Positions 8,929 through 18,767 are shown, counted from the stretch's first letter. The stretch is DNA of 64,000 nt from Saprospirales bacterium (GCA_016703765.1 JADJBL010000045.1:124001-188000); one strand, 5' to 3'. Made by a program: numbers and translations. Notes: generated by a model not told the origin, from the letters alone.

Positions 8929-9640
8929 AATATGTCAGGATTTTATTGAGCCCGATAAGGACCAGATCCGGGTGTGCAAATATCTTTCTTTTCATGTTCT
9001 TCTCAAAAAATTCTGCGTCTCCGCCGGTCAGGGCGATTTCAACCGGCCCGAATTCGGCTTCGCAGCGATCGATCAGGGCGCTTAATTCCCAAATGGCCCC
9101 CCATTGAGCGCCGTTTTGAAGCGCTTCGGTCGTCGTGGTTCCGATCCAGTGCTCCGTGGTTCCACGGCCTACCAGAGGGAGCCGGGCGGTAAAAGTATGC
9201 ATTGCTTTTAGCCGCATATCGATTCCCGGGGAGATATTTCCGCCTTTGAAAATTCCGTCTTCCGAAAGCACATCGCTGGTGATGCAAGTTCCCGCGTCGA
9301 TAACGAGGCAGGTTTTTCCCGGAAAAAACGACCAGGCGCCCACCGCGGCTGCGAGCCGATCCTTTCCCAACGTTTTGGGGGTTGCGTAATGATTGCCAAT
9401 CGGTAGAGGCGTATCGGAGGTCAGTTCCACAAAATCGGTTTCCATCGCGAGCAATTCCCGGATTCCGGGGTCGGTCTCGCTCACCGATGAAAGGATGCAG
9501 GCCGACACGCTATGGTTGTATAGCCGCGATTTTACCTCGTCTGCCGACAAACGCTCCAGGGTTTCTTTCCGGACGAGCGTTTCTCCCTCGAAAAAGCCCA
9601 GTTTGGTCCGGGTGTTCCCAATGTCTATGGCGAGGTTCAT
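8906..9640 (-). CDS. coaX: Type III pantothenate kinase
   Basis: 244 residues of the ASKHA fold. The N-terminal phosphate-binding motif DIGNTRTK, the central DAGTCITSD, the GNISPGIDMRLKAM segment and TGGDAEFF near the C-terminus are the family signature. It phosphorylates pantothenate, the first step of coenzyme A synthesis. The start lies four bases after the purH stop and its end overlaps the barrel gene, so the three genes are probably one transcript. Length is normal for CoaX. Confidence 0.96.
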   Translation of the reverse strand: MNLAIDIGNTRTKLGFFEGETLVRKETLERLSADEVKSRLYNHSVSACILSSVSETDPGIRELLAMETDFVELTSDTPLPIGNHYATPKTLGKDRLAAAVGAWSFFPGKTCLVIDAGTCITSDVLSEDGIFKGGNISPGIDMRLKAMHTFTARLPLVGRGTTEHWIGTTTTEALQNGAQWGAIWELSALIDRCEAEFGPVEIALTGGDAEFFEKNMKRKIFAHPDLVLIGLNKILTYYGVSRSQ

Positions 9641-9644
9641 TTTG

Positions 9645-11169
9645 CTAGTGTTTAAAATGCCTGGCGCCGGTCATCACCATGGCCAAGCCGTGTTGGTCGC
9701 AGTAATCGATGCTGTCCTGATCTTTTACCGAGCCACCGGGCTGGATGATGGCGCTGACGCCGGCCTCGTGGGCCAGTTCGACGCTGTCGGCGAAGGGGAA
9801 AAAGGCATCGGAAGCCAGCACGGCGCCCTGGAGGTCGAAACCATAGGCCCGGGCCTTGGCGATCGATTGTTTCAGGGCATCGACCCGGCTCGTTTGTCCG
9901 CAACCCATGCCGATCATCTGTTTATTTTTGGCCAGCGCTATGGCGTTTGATTTGAGGTGTTTGACGCACTTGTTCGCAAAAAGTAATTCCTCGCTTTCCG
10001 ATCCGCTCGGGGTCTTTTTCGTAACGACCCGGAGATCGGAAGCCGTTTCGGTTTTGTGGTCCATTTCCTGGCTGATCACACCTTTCAACAGGCTCTTGAA
10101 CATTTGGGCCCGGGGATTGCCGTCTTTGATCTTCAGCAGGATGCGGTTTTTCTTTTGCGGAGCAGTTCGTAGGCCTCGGGTTCCACCTCCGGAGCGAGGA
10201 GCACTTCGTAAAAATATCGTCGATAGCCTGCGCGGTGGCCAAATCGACCTTTTTATTGGTGATCAGGATGCCGCCGAACGCGGAGACCGGGTCGCAGGCG
10301 AGCGCGGCAGCCCAGGCCTCGGAAACGGTGGGACGCACCGCTACGCCGCAGGGGTTGGTGTGTTTGAGGATTGCGAAAACGGCTTCCTCGTCGGAGAATT
10401 CGGCCAGCAGGCCCAGCGCGGCGTCGATGTCGATGAGGTTGTTGTAGGAAAGTTCTTTTCCGGCGAGTTGCTCGAAGGAAGCGCTGAGGTCGCCGAAAAA
10501 TACGGCTTGCTGATGCGGGTTCTCCCCGTAGCGAAGGCTCAGGTGGCGGCTTTCGCTGTGTTTGAATACGGTTTCGGGGTTTTCGCGGTTGAAGTATTGG
10601 AAGATGGCGGTGTCGTAATGAGAAGAAACCTCGAAGGCCCTGCGGGCGAAAAATTTGCGATCCTCCAGGGTAGTCTCCCCATTTTGAGCCTGCAATAGTT
10701 CCAGCAACCTAGCATACTCCGCCTTGGAGGGCACGATGACGACGTCGTGAAAATTCTTGGCCGCTGCGCGGATCAGGGAAATGCCCCCGATATCGATCTT
10801 TTCTATGATTGCGGATTCCTCGTCTGTTTTGGCGACGGTTTCCTCAAAAGGGTAGAGGTCTACGATGACGAGGTCGATGGTGGGGATGTCGTATTCCTCC
10901 AGTTGGGCCAGGTGGGCGTCTTCCCGTCTGGCCAGAATACCCCCGAACACCTTGGGGTGCAGGGTCTTGACCCGACCGTCGAGGATGGAGGGGTAAGCGG
11001 TCAGGGTTTCCACGGGTGTGACGGCGATGCCCAGTTGTTCGATGAAAGATTGGGTGCCGCCGGTGGAATAGAGGTGGACGCCCAGTTGGTGCAATTCGCG
11101 TACGACGGCCTCCAGGCCATCCTTGTAGTACACGGAGATAAGAGCGGATTGAATTTTTTTGCGACTCAT
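9645..11169 (-). CDS. purH: Bifunctional AICAR formyltransferase / IMP cyclohydrolase, two frameshifts
   Basis: Last two steps of IMP synthesis. The N-terminal cyclohydrolase part ([30 protein letters not shown]) and transformylase start ([29 protein letters not shown]) are intact. After AQAIDDIF the frame is lost: one missing base in the A-run 10210-10214 and another in the T-run 10147-10151 (plus strand) together restore a natural stretch reading [19 protein letters not shown] then [15 protein letters not shown]. The C-terminal part ([29 protein letters not shown]) is then in frame to 9645. Two run-length losses within 65 bases in an essential purine gene suggest sequence errors. First gene of an operon with coaX. 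Confidence 0.93.
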
Positions 11170-11201
11170 GGTCAGGTGTTAACCGGCTTTGAAAAGTTGC
11201 G

Positions 11202-11209
11202 CAAAGGTA
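11202..11209 (-). promoter_or_regulatory. -7 box (TACCTTTG) of the purH operon
   Basis: TACCTTTG on the minus strand fits TAnnTTTG and lies 33 bases before the purH ATG, a normal leader length. No convincing TTG -33 element. Confidence 0.5.
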
Positions 11210-11267
11210 ATTAGAATCGCCCGAAAAAAGGGCATAATTCAGAAACCTGACTTAACAAAAAGCTTGG

Positions 11268-11299
11268 TTGGGGTAGGCGGGATAAGCGGGTTACATTTG
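11268..11299 (+). promoter_or_regulatory. Promoter of the candidate small RNA
   Basis: TTG at 11268-11270, a 21-base spacer and TACATTTG at 11292-11299 match the Bacteroidota sigma-ABfr promoter (TTG, 19-21, TAnnTTTG). No plus-strand gene follows, only the structured segment to 11450. It is divergent from the purH promoter. Confidence 0.55.
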
Positions 11300-11305
11300 T
11301 CGGTA

Positions 11306-11450
11306 CAAGTGCTCCAATATAAAGCTATGACACCGGAAGTTTGAAAAGCACGAAGAGCGCCGACTTCGTCGGCGCTCTTAATCAAGACAAAAATTTCATT
11401 GTTGGTAAGCAGACGCAGGCCGGTTTCCGCAGAGGGACCGGCTTTTTTTT
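11306..11450 (+). ncRNA. Candidate small structured RNA, about 145 nt, class unknown
   Basis: Between a good promoter and a good terminator, with no plausible coding frame, the segment can form three stems. The first is GTGCT/AGCAC (11308-11312 with 11347-11351). The second is a perfect 12-bp stem with a TTC loop (11353-11379). The third is the terminator. A purine/U-rich single-stranded stretch (about 11381-11417) separates the last two. Both flanking genes are on the minus strand, so the element would be a free-standing transcript. I do not recognise it as tmRNA, SRP RNA, RNase P or a known riboswitch. A 6S-like role cannot be judged by eye. Confidence 0.45.
11419..11450 (+). terminator. 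Rho-independent terminator of the candidate small RNA
   Basis: Six-bp GCCGGT/ACCGGC stem (11419-11424 with 11437-11442) with a 12-base loop followed directly by eight T on the plus strand. In the opposite direction there is no U-run, so it serves the plus strand. Confidence 0.65.
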
Positions 11451-11469
11451 ATGGCGGATTTTAAGAGGT

Positions 11470-13179
11470 TTAAAGTTTCAGCCAGGGTTTGACCGTCGAA
11501 CCTTTTATTGGATCCGAGACTTGCAGTGTATACCATCCAGTGGGCAACGCCTCAACGGAGAGGCTCAGGAAGTTAAATCCCTTTTCTGTTGGAAATTTTT
11601 GCCGAATGATCGACTGCCCCTGGATATTGAAAATTTCAAGCTCCAACGTAGAGGCCCCTTCGGCGAGGTAGCGGCATTCGAGAATATCGGAGGCGGGGTT
11701 GGGAGATAGCCGGATGTTATCTGCCTGGTTGGCGGAAGGCAGGGGGTATATCCGGTTGATGAGAAGTCGGTCTTCGGGGGGGAGACGGCTGTCGTCGAGG
11801 TTGCCTCCGTTCATATAGATATTGAGCCGCATGTCGTTTTCGGGGTTGAACTTGCGCATGATGCTGGCGTGCTCGCCGAAAGCAAGGGTACTGCCGGGGT
11901 TGAGCTCCATATAGACCTGGCGGGATTCGGGATCGGTGGGATCGGGGTGGTAGGGCGTCAGCATCAGCATGTTATCGATGAGCAGGGTGCTTCCTTTACC
12001 AAGGTCGATCGAGCCGCCGGTGCGCAGGGCGAGCATGCCATGGCCGCCCGGGCCGAAGTGGAGGGTAGTGCTGTCGGCCACGACCAGGGCGCTTCCTTGG
12101 CGGAATTGCATACATGCCGTTTCTCCGGAAAAATCGAGTTGACCGCTATAGTGGACGTAATTGGTATTTTCCCCAAAAACCAGTTCCACAAAATCCAGGC
12201 AGATGTTGCTGCCCCAGTTGACGAGGTTCACTTCGTGGCGGATGGAATCGCTGAAGAGAACCAAGCCTCCTCTGAGATAAGTGAAGGGCTGGAAATAGGT
12301 CGATGTGAAACTTGCGATATTGATATTGATGGTCTTGGGATAGGTTGTATTAACCTCTGGAATGGCATCCATAAAATAAGGGTAATCCAGGCTTGGATAG
12401 GTGGGAGCGCCATACATAAACAGAGAGTTTTGCGAGCCGTCTATGGCAAGGTCATAATTCCAGATTTGGTAAGATTGGCCATCCCAATATTCTTCCGAAG
12501 CATTAACCTCGTAAATGTGTCCGACATCGCTCATCATCCCCACGCCGGCATAGTAAATTTGGGCTGCAAAATTTTCAGATGGAATATTCGCCGTATCGAC
12601 CTGAATTTTGAAGATAAATTCTCTGAGATAATTTTCCGGGAAATTCTCAGTAGGAACACAGCTTACATACGTTCCATAATAATTGTCCTCAAAAGGGCCC
12701 ACGTAAATCCGCAACTGGGTGCTGTCTCCGGATTCATCCGGTATTTCAACTCCTACAATAATTCCTGTGCAAAGAGCATCTGCGCATTGGTTAGATGGAT
12801 CAAATTGAGTGCCCCCAACAGCAGTCATATGCCCCATGGTCTGATATATCCAAGCGGGATCGAGAAAGATTTTGCTGGTATTGTCGGCCAGCCAGCGCAT
12901 ATAGAGCGGCCGCGCAGGATCGATCTGGTTGAAATCCACCCGGATTCCGCCATAAAAACTGCTGATTTGTTCCACACTGATGCAAATAGTGCTGTCGATG
13001 GGGCCGTCCCAGTTGCCGTCGAGGGTCTGGTAGAGCCGCCAATAGTCGGGTTGAACCACCTCAACGGAAGGGTCAAATGGGCAGGGAATGGCGGACAGAT
13101 CTTTTAAATTGGAGTTGGGTATCTGAGCCTGAAGCAGGATGGGACTCAATAAGAACGACAATAGAAACAGGGTTTTCAT
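11470..13179 (-). CDS. Secreted T9SS cargo protein, type A sorting domain
   Basis: 569 residues. Signal peptide (FLLSFLLSPILLQAQ), a long beta-rich extracellular body without a recognised catalytic motif (the C-terminal half contains repeats of the type SALVVADSTTLHFG, GGSIDLGKGSTLLID and PGSTLAFGEHASIM resembling a beta-helix), then a type A CTD from about residue 485 (LSPNPASDILECRY ... LPTGWYTLQV ... KPWLKL). It would cross the inner membrane by Sec and the outer membrane by T9SS, and be anchored on or released from the surface. Monocistronic by spacing. Function of the body unknown. Confidence 0.85.
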   Translation of the reverse strand: MKTLFLLSFLLSPILLQAQIPNSNLKDLSAIPCPFDPSVEVVQPDYWRLYQTLDGNWDGPIDSTICISVEQISSFYGGIRVDFNQIDPARPLYMRWLADNTSKIFLDPAWIYQTMGHMTAVGGTQFDPSNQCADALCTGIIVGVEIPDESGDSTQLRIYVGPFEDNYYGTYVSCVPTENFPENYLREFIFKIQVDTANIPSENFAAQIYYAGVGMMSDVGHIYEVNASEEYWDGQSYQIWNYDLAIDGSQNSLFMYGAPTYPSLDYPYFMDAIPEVNTTYPKTININIASFTSTYFQPFTYLRGGLVLFSDSIRHEVNLVNWGSNICLDFVELVFGENTNYVHYSGQLDFSGETACMQFRQGSALVVADSTTLHFGPGGHGMLALRTGGSIDLGKGSTLLIDNMLMLTPYHPDPTDPESRQVYMELNPGSTLAFGEHASIMRKFNPENDMRLNIYMNGGNLDDSRLPPEDRLLINRIYPLPSANQADNIRLSPNPASDILECRYLAEGASTLELEIFNIQGQSIIRQKFPTEKGFNFLSLSVEALPTGWYTLQVSDPIKGSTVKPWLKL

Positions 13180-13254
13180 ACCAAAGGGTTTTCCCCTAAG
13201 GTAGAAAACCTAAACCGGGAGCCTGAGAAAATTCCTTTTTTTGTCGGGAAATTA

Positions 13255-14892
13255 TCACGCTAAATACTTCCCCACAATCGGCATCCTCCTCCCACTACCG
13301 AATGCCTTGGACGACACCCGGAGCACCGGCGCCGTCTGGTAGCGCTTGAACTCGTTAATGTTGACCATGCGCAACACCCTGCGCACGAGGTTTTCGTCGA
13401 AGCCCATTTCGATGAGGTCCTGCGGGCTTTGATGTTTCTCCACGTATTGATACAGGAGGGGGTCTAGAATATGGTATTCCGGCAGGCTGTCGCTGTCCTT
13501 CTGGTTGGGGCGCAGCTCGGCGGAGGGCGGTTTGGTTATGATGTTTTCGGGAATGATCTCCTTATGGCGGTTGAGATAGCGCGCCAGTTCGAACACCTCG
13601 GTCTTGTACACGTCGCCGATGACGGAAAGCCCGCCGCAGAGATCGCCGTACAGGGTGCCGTAGCCTACGGCCATTTCGCTCTTATTGGTGGTATTGAGAA
13701 GGATATGGCCGAACTTGTTGGAAAATGCCATCAGCAAATTTCCGCGAATGCGGGCCTGGATATTTTCTTCGGTGACGTTGAAATCGCGGGCCCAGAAATG
13801 GGGCTCCAGCGTCTGTATATAGGAGTCGTAGATTTTTTCAATGGGAATGAGGTCATATTGGATACCCAGGTTTTCGGCCAGCTTCCGGGCGTCGAGCACC
13901 GAATGGTCGGAAGAAAACTGGGAGGGCATCAGGATCACCCGGACGTTGTCCTTGCCCAGCGCCTCTGCTGCCAGAACGGCTACGACGGCCGAGTCGATCC
14001 CTCCGGAAAGGCCGAGGATCGCCTTTTGAAGGCCCAACTTCCGAAAGTAATCTTTCAGACCGCAGATCAGCGCGTCGTGAATGAGGGTCATTTTATCCCT
14101 TGGCTGGAGCATTTCCCTGCCGCCGCGAAACACCTCGTCCAGATCGTAATAACGGACGCATTCCTGAAAATAGGGCATTTCGTCGAGGATGGTCCCGTTG
14201 GGCGCCACCACCATGCTCCCGCCGTCAAAAATCAGCTCCGTCTGGGCGCCTACGTGGTTGGTGTAGAACAGGGGTATCCCGTAGCGTTCGGCGTTTGCTT
14301 TGAGGACGTTGATCCGGTCGTCCCGGTGGTCGGATGAAAAAGGAGAGGCGGAGACATTGAGGATGAAGTCGGGTTTTTGGTCCATCATTTCGTCCAGGGG
14401 GACGATCGTGTAAAGCGGGTTTTTATTGCCCAGGTTCCAGAGGTCTTCACAGATGGACAGGGCGATGCGCTTGCCCTTGTATTCGAGCACCTTGAATTCG
14501 GTCGCCGGCTCGAAATAGCGGTATTCGTCGAAGATGTCGTAGGTGGGAAGCAGCGCCTTGTGTTGTACGTGCAAGACTTTCCCCTCCGAAAGAAAATAAG
14601 CCGAGTTATGCAGGTCCTTTCCTTCGAGGCGTGGATTGCGCGTGGGCGAGCCCACTACGACGGCAATTCCGCGCGCCGCATCGGCCAGTTTTTGAATGGA
14701 TTCCTCCGCCAAATGAATAAAGTCGTCGAACTCCAGAAAATCGCGCGGAGGGTAGCCGCAGGTAGCCAATTCGCCGAAGCAGATGATATCCGCATCCTGG
14801 GTTTTGGCGGAGCGGATGGCGTCCAGCATTTTGGCGAGGTTGCCTTCAAAGTTTCCGATGTGGTAGTCGAGTTGGGCCAGGGCGATTTTCAT
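13255..14892 (-). CDS. nadE: Glutamine-dependent NAD+ synthetase
   Basis: 545 residues in two domains. The nitrilase-type glutaminase (about 1-260) shows GELATCGYPPRDFL with the catalytic Glu, KALLPTYDIFDEYRYF with the Lys, and SICEDLWN with the Cys nucleophile. The NAD+ synthetase domain (about 275-545) has the PP-loop LSGGIDSAVVAVLAAEAL and GTLYGDLCGGLSVIGDVYK. It amidates deamido-NAD+ with glutamine nitrogen. Length is normal for the two-domain enzyme. Surrounded by T9SS cargo genes, with which it has no obvious functional tie. Confidence 0.96.
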   Translation of the reverse strand: MKIALAQLDYHIGNFEGNLAKMLDAIRSAKTQDADIICFGELATCGYPPRDFLEFDDFIHLAEESIQKLADAARGIAVVVGSPTRNPRLEGKDLHNSAYFLSEGKVLHVQHKALLPTYDIFDEYRYFEPATEFKVLEYKGKRIALSICEDLWNLGNKNPLYTIVPLDEMMDQKPDFILNVSASPFSSDHRDDRINVLKANAERYGIPLFYTNHVGAQTELIFDGGSMVVAPNGTILDEMPYFQECVRYYDLDEVFRGGREMLQPRDKMTLIHDALICGLKDYFRKLGLQKAILGLSGGIDSAVVAVLAAEALGKDNVRVILMPSQFSSDHSVLDARKLAENLGIQYDLIPIEKIYDSYIQTLEPHFWARDFNVTEENIQARIRGNLLMAFSNKFGHILLNTTNKSEMAVGYGTLYGDLCGGLSVIGDVYKTEVFELARYLNRHKEIIPENIITKPPSAELRPNQKDSDSLPEYHILDPLLYQYVEKHQSPQDLIEMGFDENLVRRVLRMVNINEFKRYQTAPVLRVSSKAFGSGRRMPIVGKYLA

Positions 14893-14911
14893 AATCGTGG
14901 TTTGTGCCCTC

Positions 14912-14919
14912 CAAAGATA
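14912..14919 (-). promoter_or_regulatory. -7 box (TATCTTTG) of nadE
   Basis: TATCTTTG on the minus strand, 20 bases before the nadE ATG, fits TAnnTTTG. The -33 element is not evident. Confidence 0.45.
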
Positions 14920-14963
14920 AATTTAAAGTTGGCGAAACCCTAAGGTTGCGGGGAAGTTGTAGG

Positions 14964-16145
14964 TTAATGGCTTATTATAATTTTTTGGCAATGGTTATCG
15001 ATCCTAAGGAAATAAATGCCATTGGGAAATTCGCTCAGGTCGATGAATAGCTCCCGGTTGACGAGTTTTTCTTCTTGCCTGATTAATTGTCCGGTGCAGT
15101 TGTACACGCTGTACCGGGCTAATTTCATTAAAGGCGGTTCGAATGTGAGAAAAACCTGGCCCTTGCTCGGGTTGGGAGCTGCCTTCCAGGTTGAAAGCGA
15201 TATTTGATCGTTATGAAGACAGAGAACAGGGGAGTTGCCAATTCTGGACGGTGGGTGAAAAAGGGTAGCCAGCATCCTTTGTTTTTGTCCTTCGGTAAAC
15301 AAGACCATACATGGATCCTCGACGTAATCCATATAGTTCATAAACATTTCGCTTTCGCTGCAACCGTTTTGGGGATAATCAGGGCAGCCATTGTAGGCGG
15401 AGCCCTGGAGTGGCGTATCGGCGACCTCATCGTCTGAGGAGCAATCGGGAGAATCTCCCCAAATGTGTTTCAGGCCGAGAAAATGACCGATTTCATGCGT
15501 AGCAACCCTCCCCAGGCCGAATTTTGGATGCCCGTTGAGCCCGAAATATTTTGGATGTACTACAATTCCCGTTTTTTCCGGAGGGGTTTGCCCCGGATAA
15601 CTCCCAAATCCCGAGATCCAATCGCCTGTATCGGCTACCCAAATATTGAGATATTGGCTGATATTCCAGGCGTCGCTACCGCCGCCGGAAGAAAAGAAGA
15701 GCGCTTCCATCAAACCCATCCCTGGAGTGAAACATTGTTTTCGAATGATGCCGTTTGTTGGGTTGCCGTAAGGATCGATGGCAGCCAGGCAAAACCGGAT
15801 TCCGATATTGCCGATCAAGCCCTGAAATTCATCGGGTACAGTTGACAGATCGGCATTTTCAGCATTGAAATCCCTGTTCAGCGCTTCAATTTGCGACAAA
15901 ATTCCAACGTCTGACAGGTTTTCTTCGGGCCTGTGCCAAACCACATGCACTACAACCGGGATGGTAATCGGGGAACGATTCGTCAAATTTGATTGGGAAA
16001 GAAAGGTGTCTAACTGCCTTTCAAACCGTTCTACGGACTCTTCAGTGGAGATATCCTCCCAGTCGAAGCCGCAAACGGGGTGTTGAGCTCGCATCCCTGC
16101 AAACACAAGCATAATGGCCGGCCATATAAGTATCCCTTTCCTCAT
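14964..16145 (-). CDS. Secreted zinc metalloprotease of the M43 (pappalysin) type with T9SS sorting domain
   Basis: 393 residues. Signal peptide (ILIWPAIMLVFAGMRAQ), propeptide-like region, catalytic domain with the zinc motif HEIGHFLGLKH (HExxHxxGxxH, about residue 230), the following GD and a Met-turn-like MNYMDY segment, then a type A CTD (NPSKGQVFLTF ... FPNGIYFLRI ... KIIISH). Predicted to cut proteins outside the cell. The ATG at 16145 overlaps the stop of the upstream type B T9SS protein as ATGA, so the two are translationally coupled. The frame is open further upstream only through that gene. Confidence 0.88.
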   Translation of the reverse strand: MRKGILIWPAIMLVFAGMRAQHPVCGFDWEDISTEESVERFERQLDTFLSQSNLTNRSPITIPVVVHVVWHRPEENLSDVGILSQIEALNRDFNAENADLSTVPDEFQGLIGNIGIRFCLAAIDPYGNPTNGIIRKQCFTPGMGLMEALFFSSGGGSDAWNISQYLNIWVADTGDWISGFGSYPGQTPPEKTGIVVHPKYFGLNGHPKFGLGRVATHEIGHFLGLKHIWGDSPDCSSDDEVADTPLQGSAYNGCPDYPQNGCSESEMFMNYMDYVEDPCMVLFTEGQKQRMLATLFHPPSRIGNSPVLCLHNDQISLSTWKAAPNPSKGQVFLTFEPPLMKLARYSVYNCTGQLIRQEEKLVNRELFIDLSEFPNGIYFLRIDNHCQKIIISH

Positions 16146-16876
16146 CGCACCAATGTAACTGTACCAGAGCGAATTTCTTTTCTGGTTTTTCCATGCCTGT
16201 CGTATTCGTATTCGAAGGTCCAGAGGTAGACGCCGGTTTCGAGGGGTTTTCCTCGGAAAGCTCCGTCCCAGCGGATGTGTTGTACCTGCCCGGAGTCGTC
16301 GGTATAGAGGAGCTCTCCCCAACGGCTAAAGATCTGGAAGCGAATAGCCCGGTAGGGGAAATCGCAATGCAGGAAGCCGGGCAAGTAATCGTTGATGCCG
16401 TCGTTGTTGGGAGAAAAGGCATTGGGGATGAACGGATCGCAGGCGCAGAGCTCTTCCTCTACCTGGATCGAATAGTAAAACTCGCCGCATTCGTTGTCAA
16501 TGAGGGCGGAGTAGAAGCCGGCCTCCCGGATGGAGATGAAGTTGCCTGTTTCTCCGGTCGACCACTCGAAAATTCCGGGCATCGGTATCCGGAGCAAGAG
16601 GGGATCGCCTTGGCAGATGAGGGTGTCGGAGGGTAAAGCGTTCAAAGTTTCTTCGGGCCGGATCACCACAACGGTATCCGACAGCAGGCAGTCGTCGATG
16701 GCGACATCGAGGACATAGACGCCAGGCTGGCTGACCAGGATGGTGCTGTCGGAGTCGCCGGTGTTCCACTGGTAAGTACCGTCGAGGAAACTGCCCCCGA
16801 TCGAGGTGGTTTGTCCCTGGCAGAGCAGCAGGGTATCGGGGAGGGGGTCGAATTCGTAGACGCCTACGTCGTCGAT
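16141..16876 (-). repeat. Duplicated type B sorting cassette, copy 1
   Basis: This block aligns without gaps, at a constant offset of 2790 bases, with 18931-19630, and then on to 19665 after a one-base gap. By eye roughly nine of ten bases match. Upstream of it the two genes diverge quickly. Confidence 0.85.
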
Positions 16877-17547
16877 AAATTTGTAGGAACCTGTTGCCCC
16901 CACGCATTCGGCGCTGTAGGTTTCGCTAGCGGGTTTAAAACTGCCTATGATGGCGTATTCCTCTCCGCCATGTGCGGTATAACATCCACTGACCTTTGTC
17001 CAGTTTAGGGTGTCGGACAATATGTTTCCTTTCGGATTTTCAATGGCGGGAATGAAATCGGGGACAAATTCTTCTCCGAAATTGACAGCTTTTTGGTAAA
17101 AGGTATCGGAAAAGCCAACCCGATTTCGTCTGAAAAACAGAGAGATTGACCATCTCTTGGAGTAGTATTAAATACGATATAATGCTTAGTATTTGCGTTC
17201 AGTTTTTTCTTCAATTTTATTCCCATGAACTCAGTAGTTCTTCCTATAGTATAAAAGGTGACAATTCCAGAATATCCCTCTCCTGTTTTTGGGTATTGGA
17301 AATTATTTTGAAAATTCCCTGGTACTCCAAATGTACCAGGGCCACTTCCTGCACAAGAATTGCATAAGTCAGGGGTTCCAATCACGCCATACCAGGGTGG
17401 GGCAAGTTCTAATAAGTTGGGAGTGGGCAAAGGATCAATGTTCGGGCAATCCGAAAGGTCCTCAAAGCTTGGGTTAGGGATGAGATTTTCCTGACAAAAA
17501 GACAGGCTAGGTAAAAAAAAGAACAACGAACAAAACAATATTCGCAT
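16142..17547 (-). CDS. T9SS type B cargo protein, copy 1 of a duplicated pair, frameshifted
   Basis: About 468 residues after repair. Signal peptide (RILFCSLFFFLPSLSFC), then NLIPNPSFEDLSDCPN typical of a Bacteroidota carbohydrate-binding-like jelly-roll domain, a middle with two Ig-like repeats (CQGQTTSIGG..., CQGDPLLLR...), and a type B (gliding-motility C-terminal) domain with AFSPNNDGINDYLPGF and WDGAFRGKPLETGVYLW. The frame breaks after DEIGLAF. One extra A in the run 17110-17113 (T on the coding strand) restores SDTFYQKAVNFGEEF and joins the halves. The last 730 coding bases are nearly identical to copy 2 at 18932-20334. The stop overlaps the M43 protease start. Confidence 0.85.
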
Positions 17548-17591
17548 AAAAAACAAATAGGGCGGATGCTGCCAGGACAGCAGCATCCGCC
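17548..17591 (-). terminator. Hairpin with U-run abutting a start codon
   Basis: A perfect 12-bp stem (17561-17572 with 17580-17591, GGCGGATGCTGC arm, 7-base loop) lies just past the stop at 17602. On the minus strand it is followed by CTATTTG and six U that touch the ATG at 17547. It should terminate the upstream gene or attenuate the downstream one. Confidence 0.6.
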
Positions 17592-17601
17592 ATTGGGAGA
17601 A

Positions 17602-18677
17602 TTATTTCAAAACGGATAGTTTTACAGTATGGATACGGGTATTGTCGTCCCAAATATTCAAAATGTATAGGCCGTCTGGCAGATCGGCAATGTCGAATGA
17701 GTTTTGGGCGCTGTGAACAAAGGATTTAACAGTTTTTCCCGCAAGATCCGTTAAAGTCAAACGGTAATTTTCGGAAAATCCCAGGTTAGGGATTGAAAAA
17801 AAAGTACTGACTGGATTCGGTGAAACAATGATCTCATCCTGTCCGGCAATCCGACATGGCATCCCTGAGGGACAGACATAAAAATAGTCATTCTGATTGG
17901 TCCACTCGGTGTCGCATATTGATGAAATGGCGAATTGGACCAGATAATAGTAGTTCGGAATCGGTTCAAATACCTCATTAAATATTCCCTGTGATAATTC
18001 TGAAAGGTTAATTTCATTACCGGGAATCAAGCCTCCTGTCCAACCATTTGACCAATAGCGCTCCTGCCCCCCATATTCGAAGATTGCGACCCACCAATTG
18101 TCGTAATTGATGGTGCCTGTAGTGTTGATCTTAACCTCCTCCAGATAATTAAAATGATGGTTAGGGGTAGGGTCGATAAATTCCCATGTGACATCGCTTT
18201 GTTCGGTTTCACCAACAGTGACTATATTGGAATAAATGGTAGAAGCCCATTCGCCTTCATAACCGACGTGCTGGTCGAGGTAGTTGTAAATCTTGATCCA
18301 TCCTCCGGTACAAAAGGCAGACAGGTACTGCGGCACCCTGACGGCGACCCGGTACCACCCGTGCTCATCTATGTCATCGAACTCGCTGCTGGTCTGCCAT
18401 CCTCCAACGTTGGACCAGCTTTCCCCGTCGAGTATTTGAAGCAAGAACTGAGCTGTTTTGGGCGATTGGTAGTATTGAGGGTTCAACATTTTGTTACATC
18501 CGTTGCAGTAGCCGCAATTGACAAGATAAGGGTCGATGTAAGCATTATTCGGGTAAGAGGGTACGCCATCAATCAGCTCGACAGAGGTGCACCCGCCCTC
18601 CGCTGTCTGAGCCTGAGCATAGGAATCAAAGAAAGCCATGTCAACATGGCGGTCAATAATAAATAAAAGGGTTTCAT
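17602..18677 (-). CDS. T9SS type A cargo protein, frameshift inside the signal peptide
   Basis: About 358 residues after repair. From the ATG at 18677 the frame gives a signal-like MKPFYLLLTAMLTWLS. The mature frame begins FDSYAQAQTAEGGC with an AQA cleavage site. One extra A in the run 18628-18630 (T on the coding strand) joins them. The body is rich in Tyr, Trp and Asn and carries a Cys pair (NCGYCNGCNK) and GGWIKIYNYLDQHVGYEGEW. The CTD from about 275 reads VSPNPVSTFFSIPNLG ... LPDGLYILNI ... VKLSVLK. No catalytic motif recognised. A terminator hairpin follows. Bracketed by the two type B genes. Confidence 0.82.
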
Positions 18678-18767
18678 ACAAATAGAATTAAAACGGTAAT
18701 GCCTACTTTGTATTTCAGTGGTTTTCGGCAATCATTCCACCCCTTTTCTGCAGGCGCCGGCATTCCT

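Noticed and set aside
11353-11379. Terminator of the T9SS gene ending at 11470
   Set aside because: The stem is strong, but on the minus strand it is followed only by CGTGCTTTTC, a weak U-tract. It fits better as part of the plus-strand small RNA.
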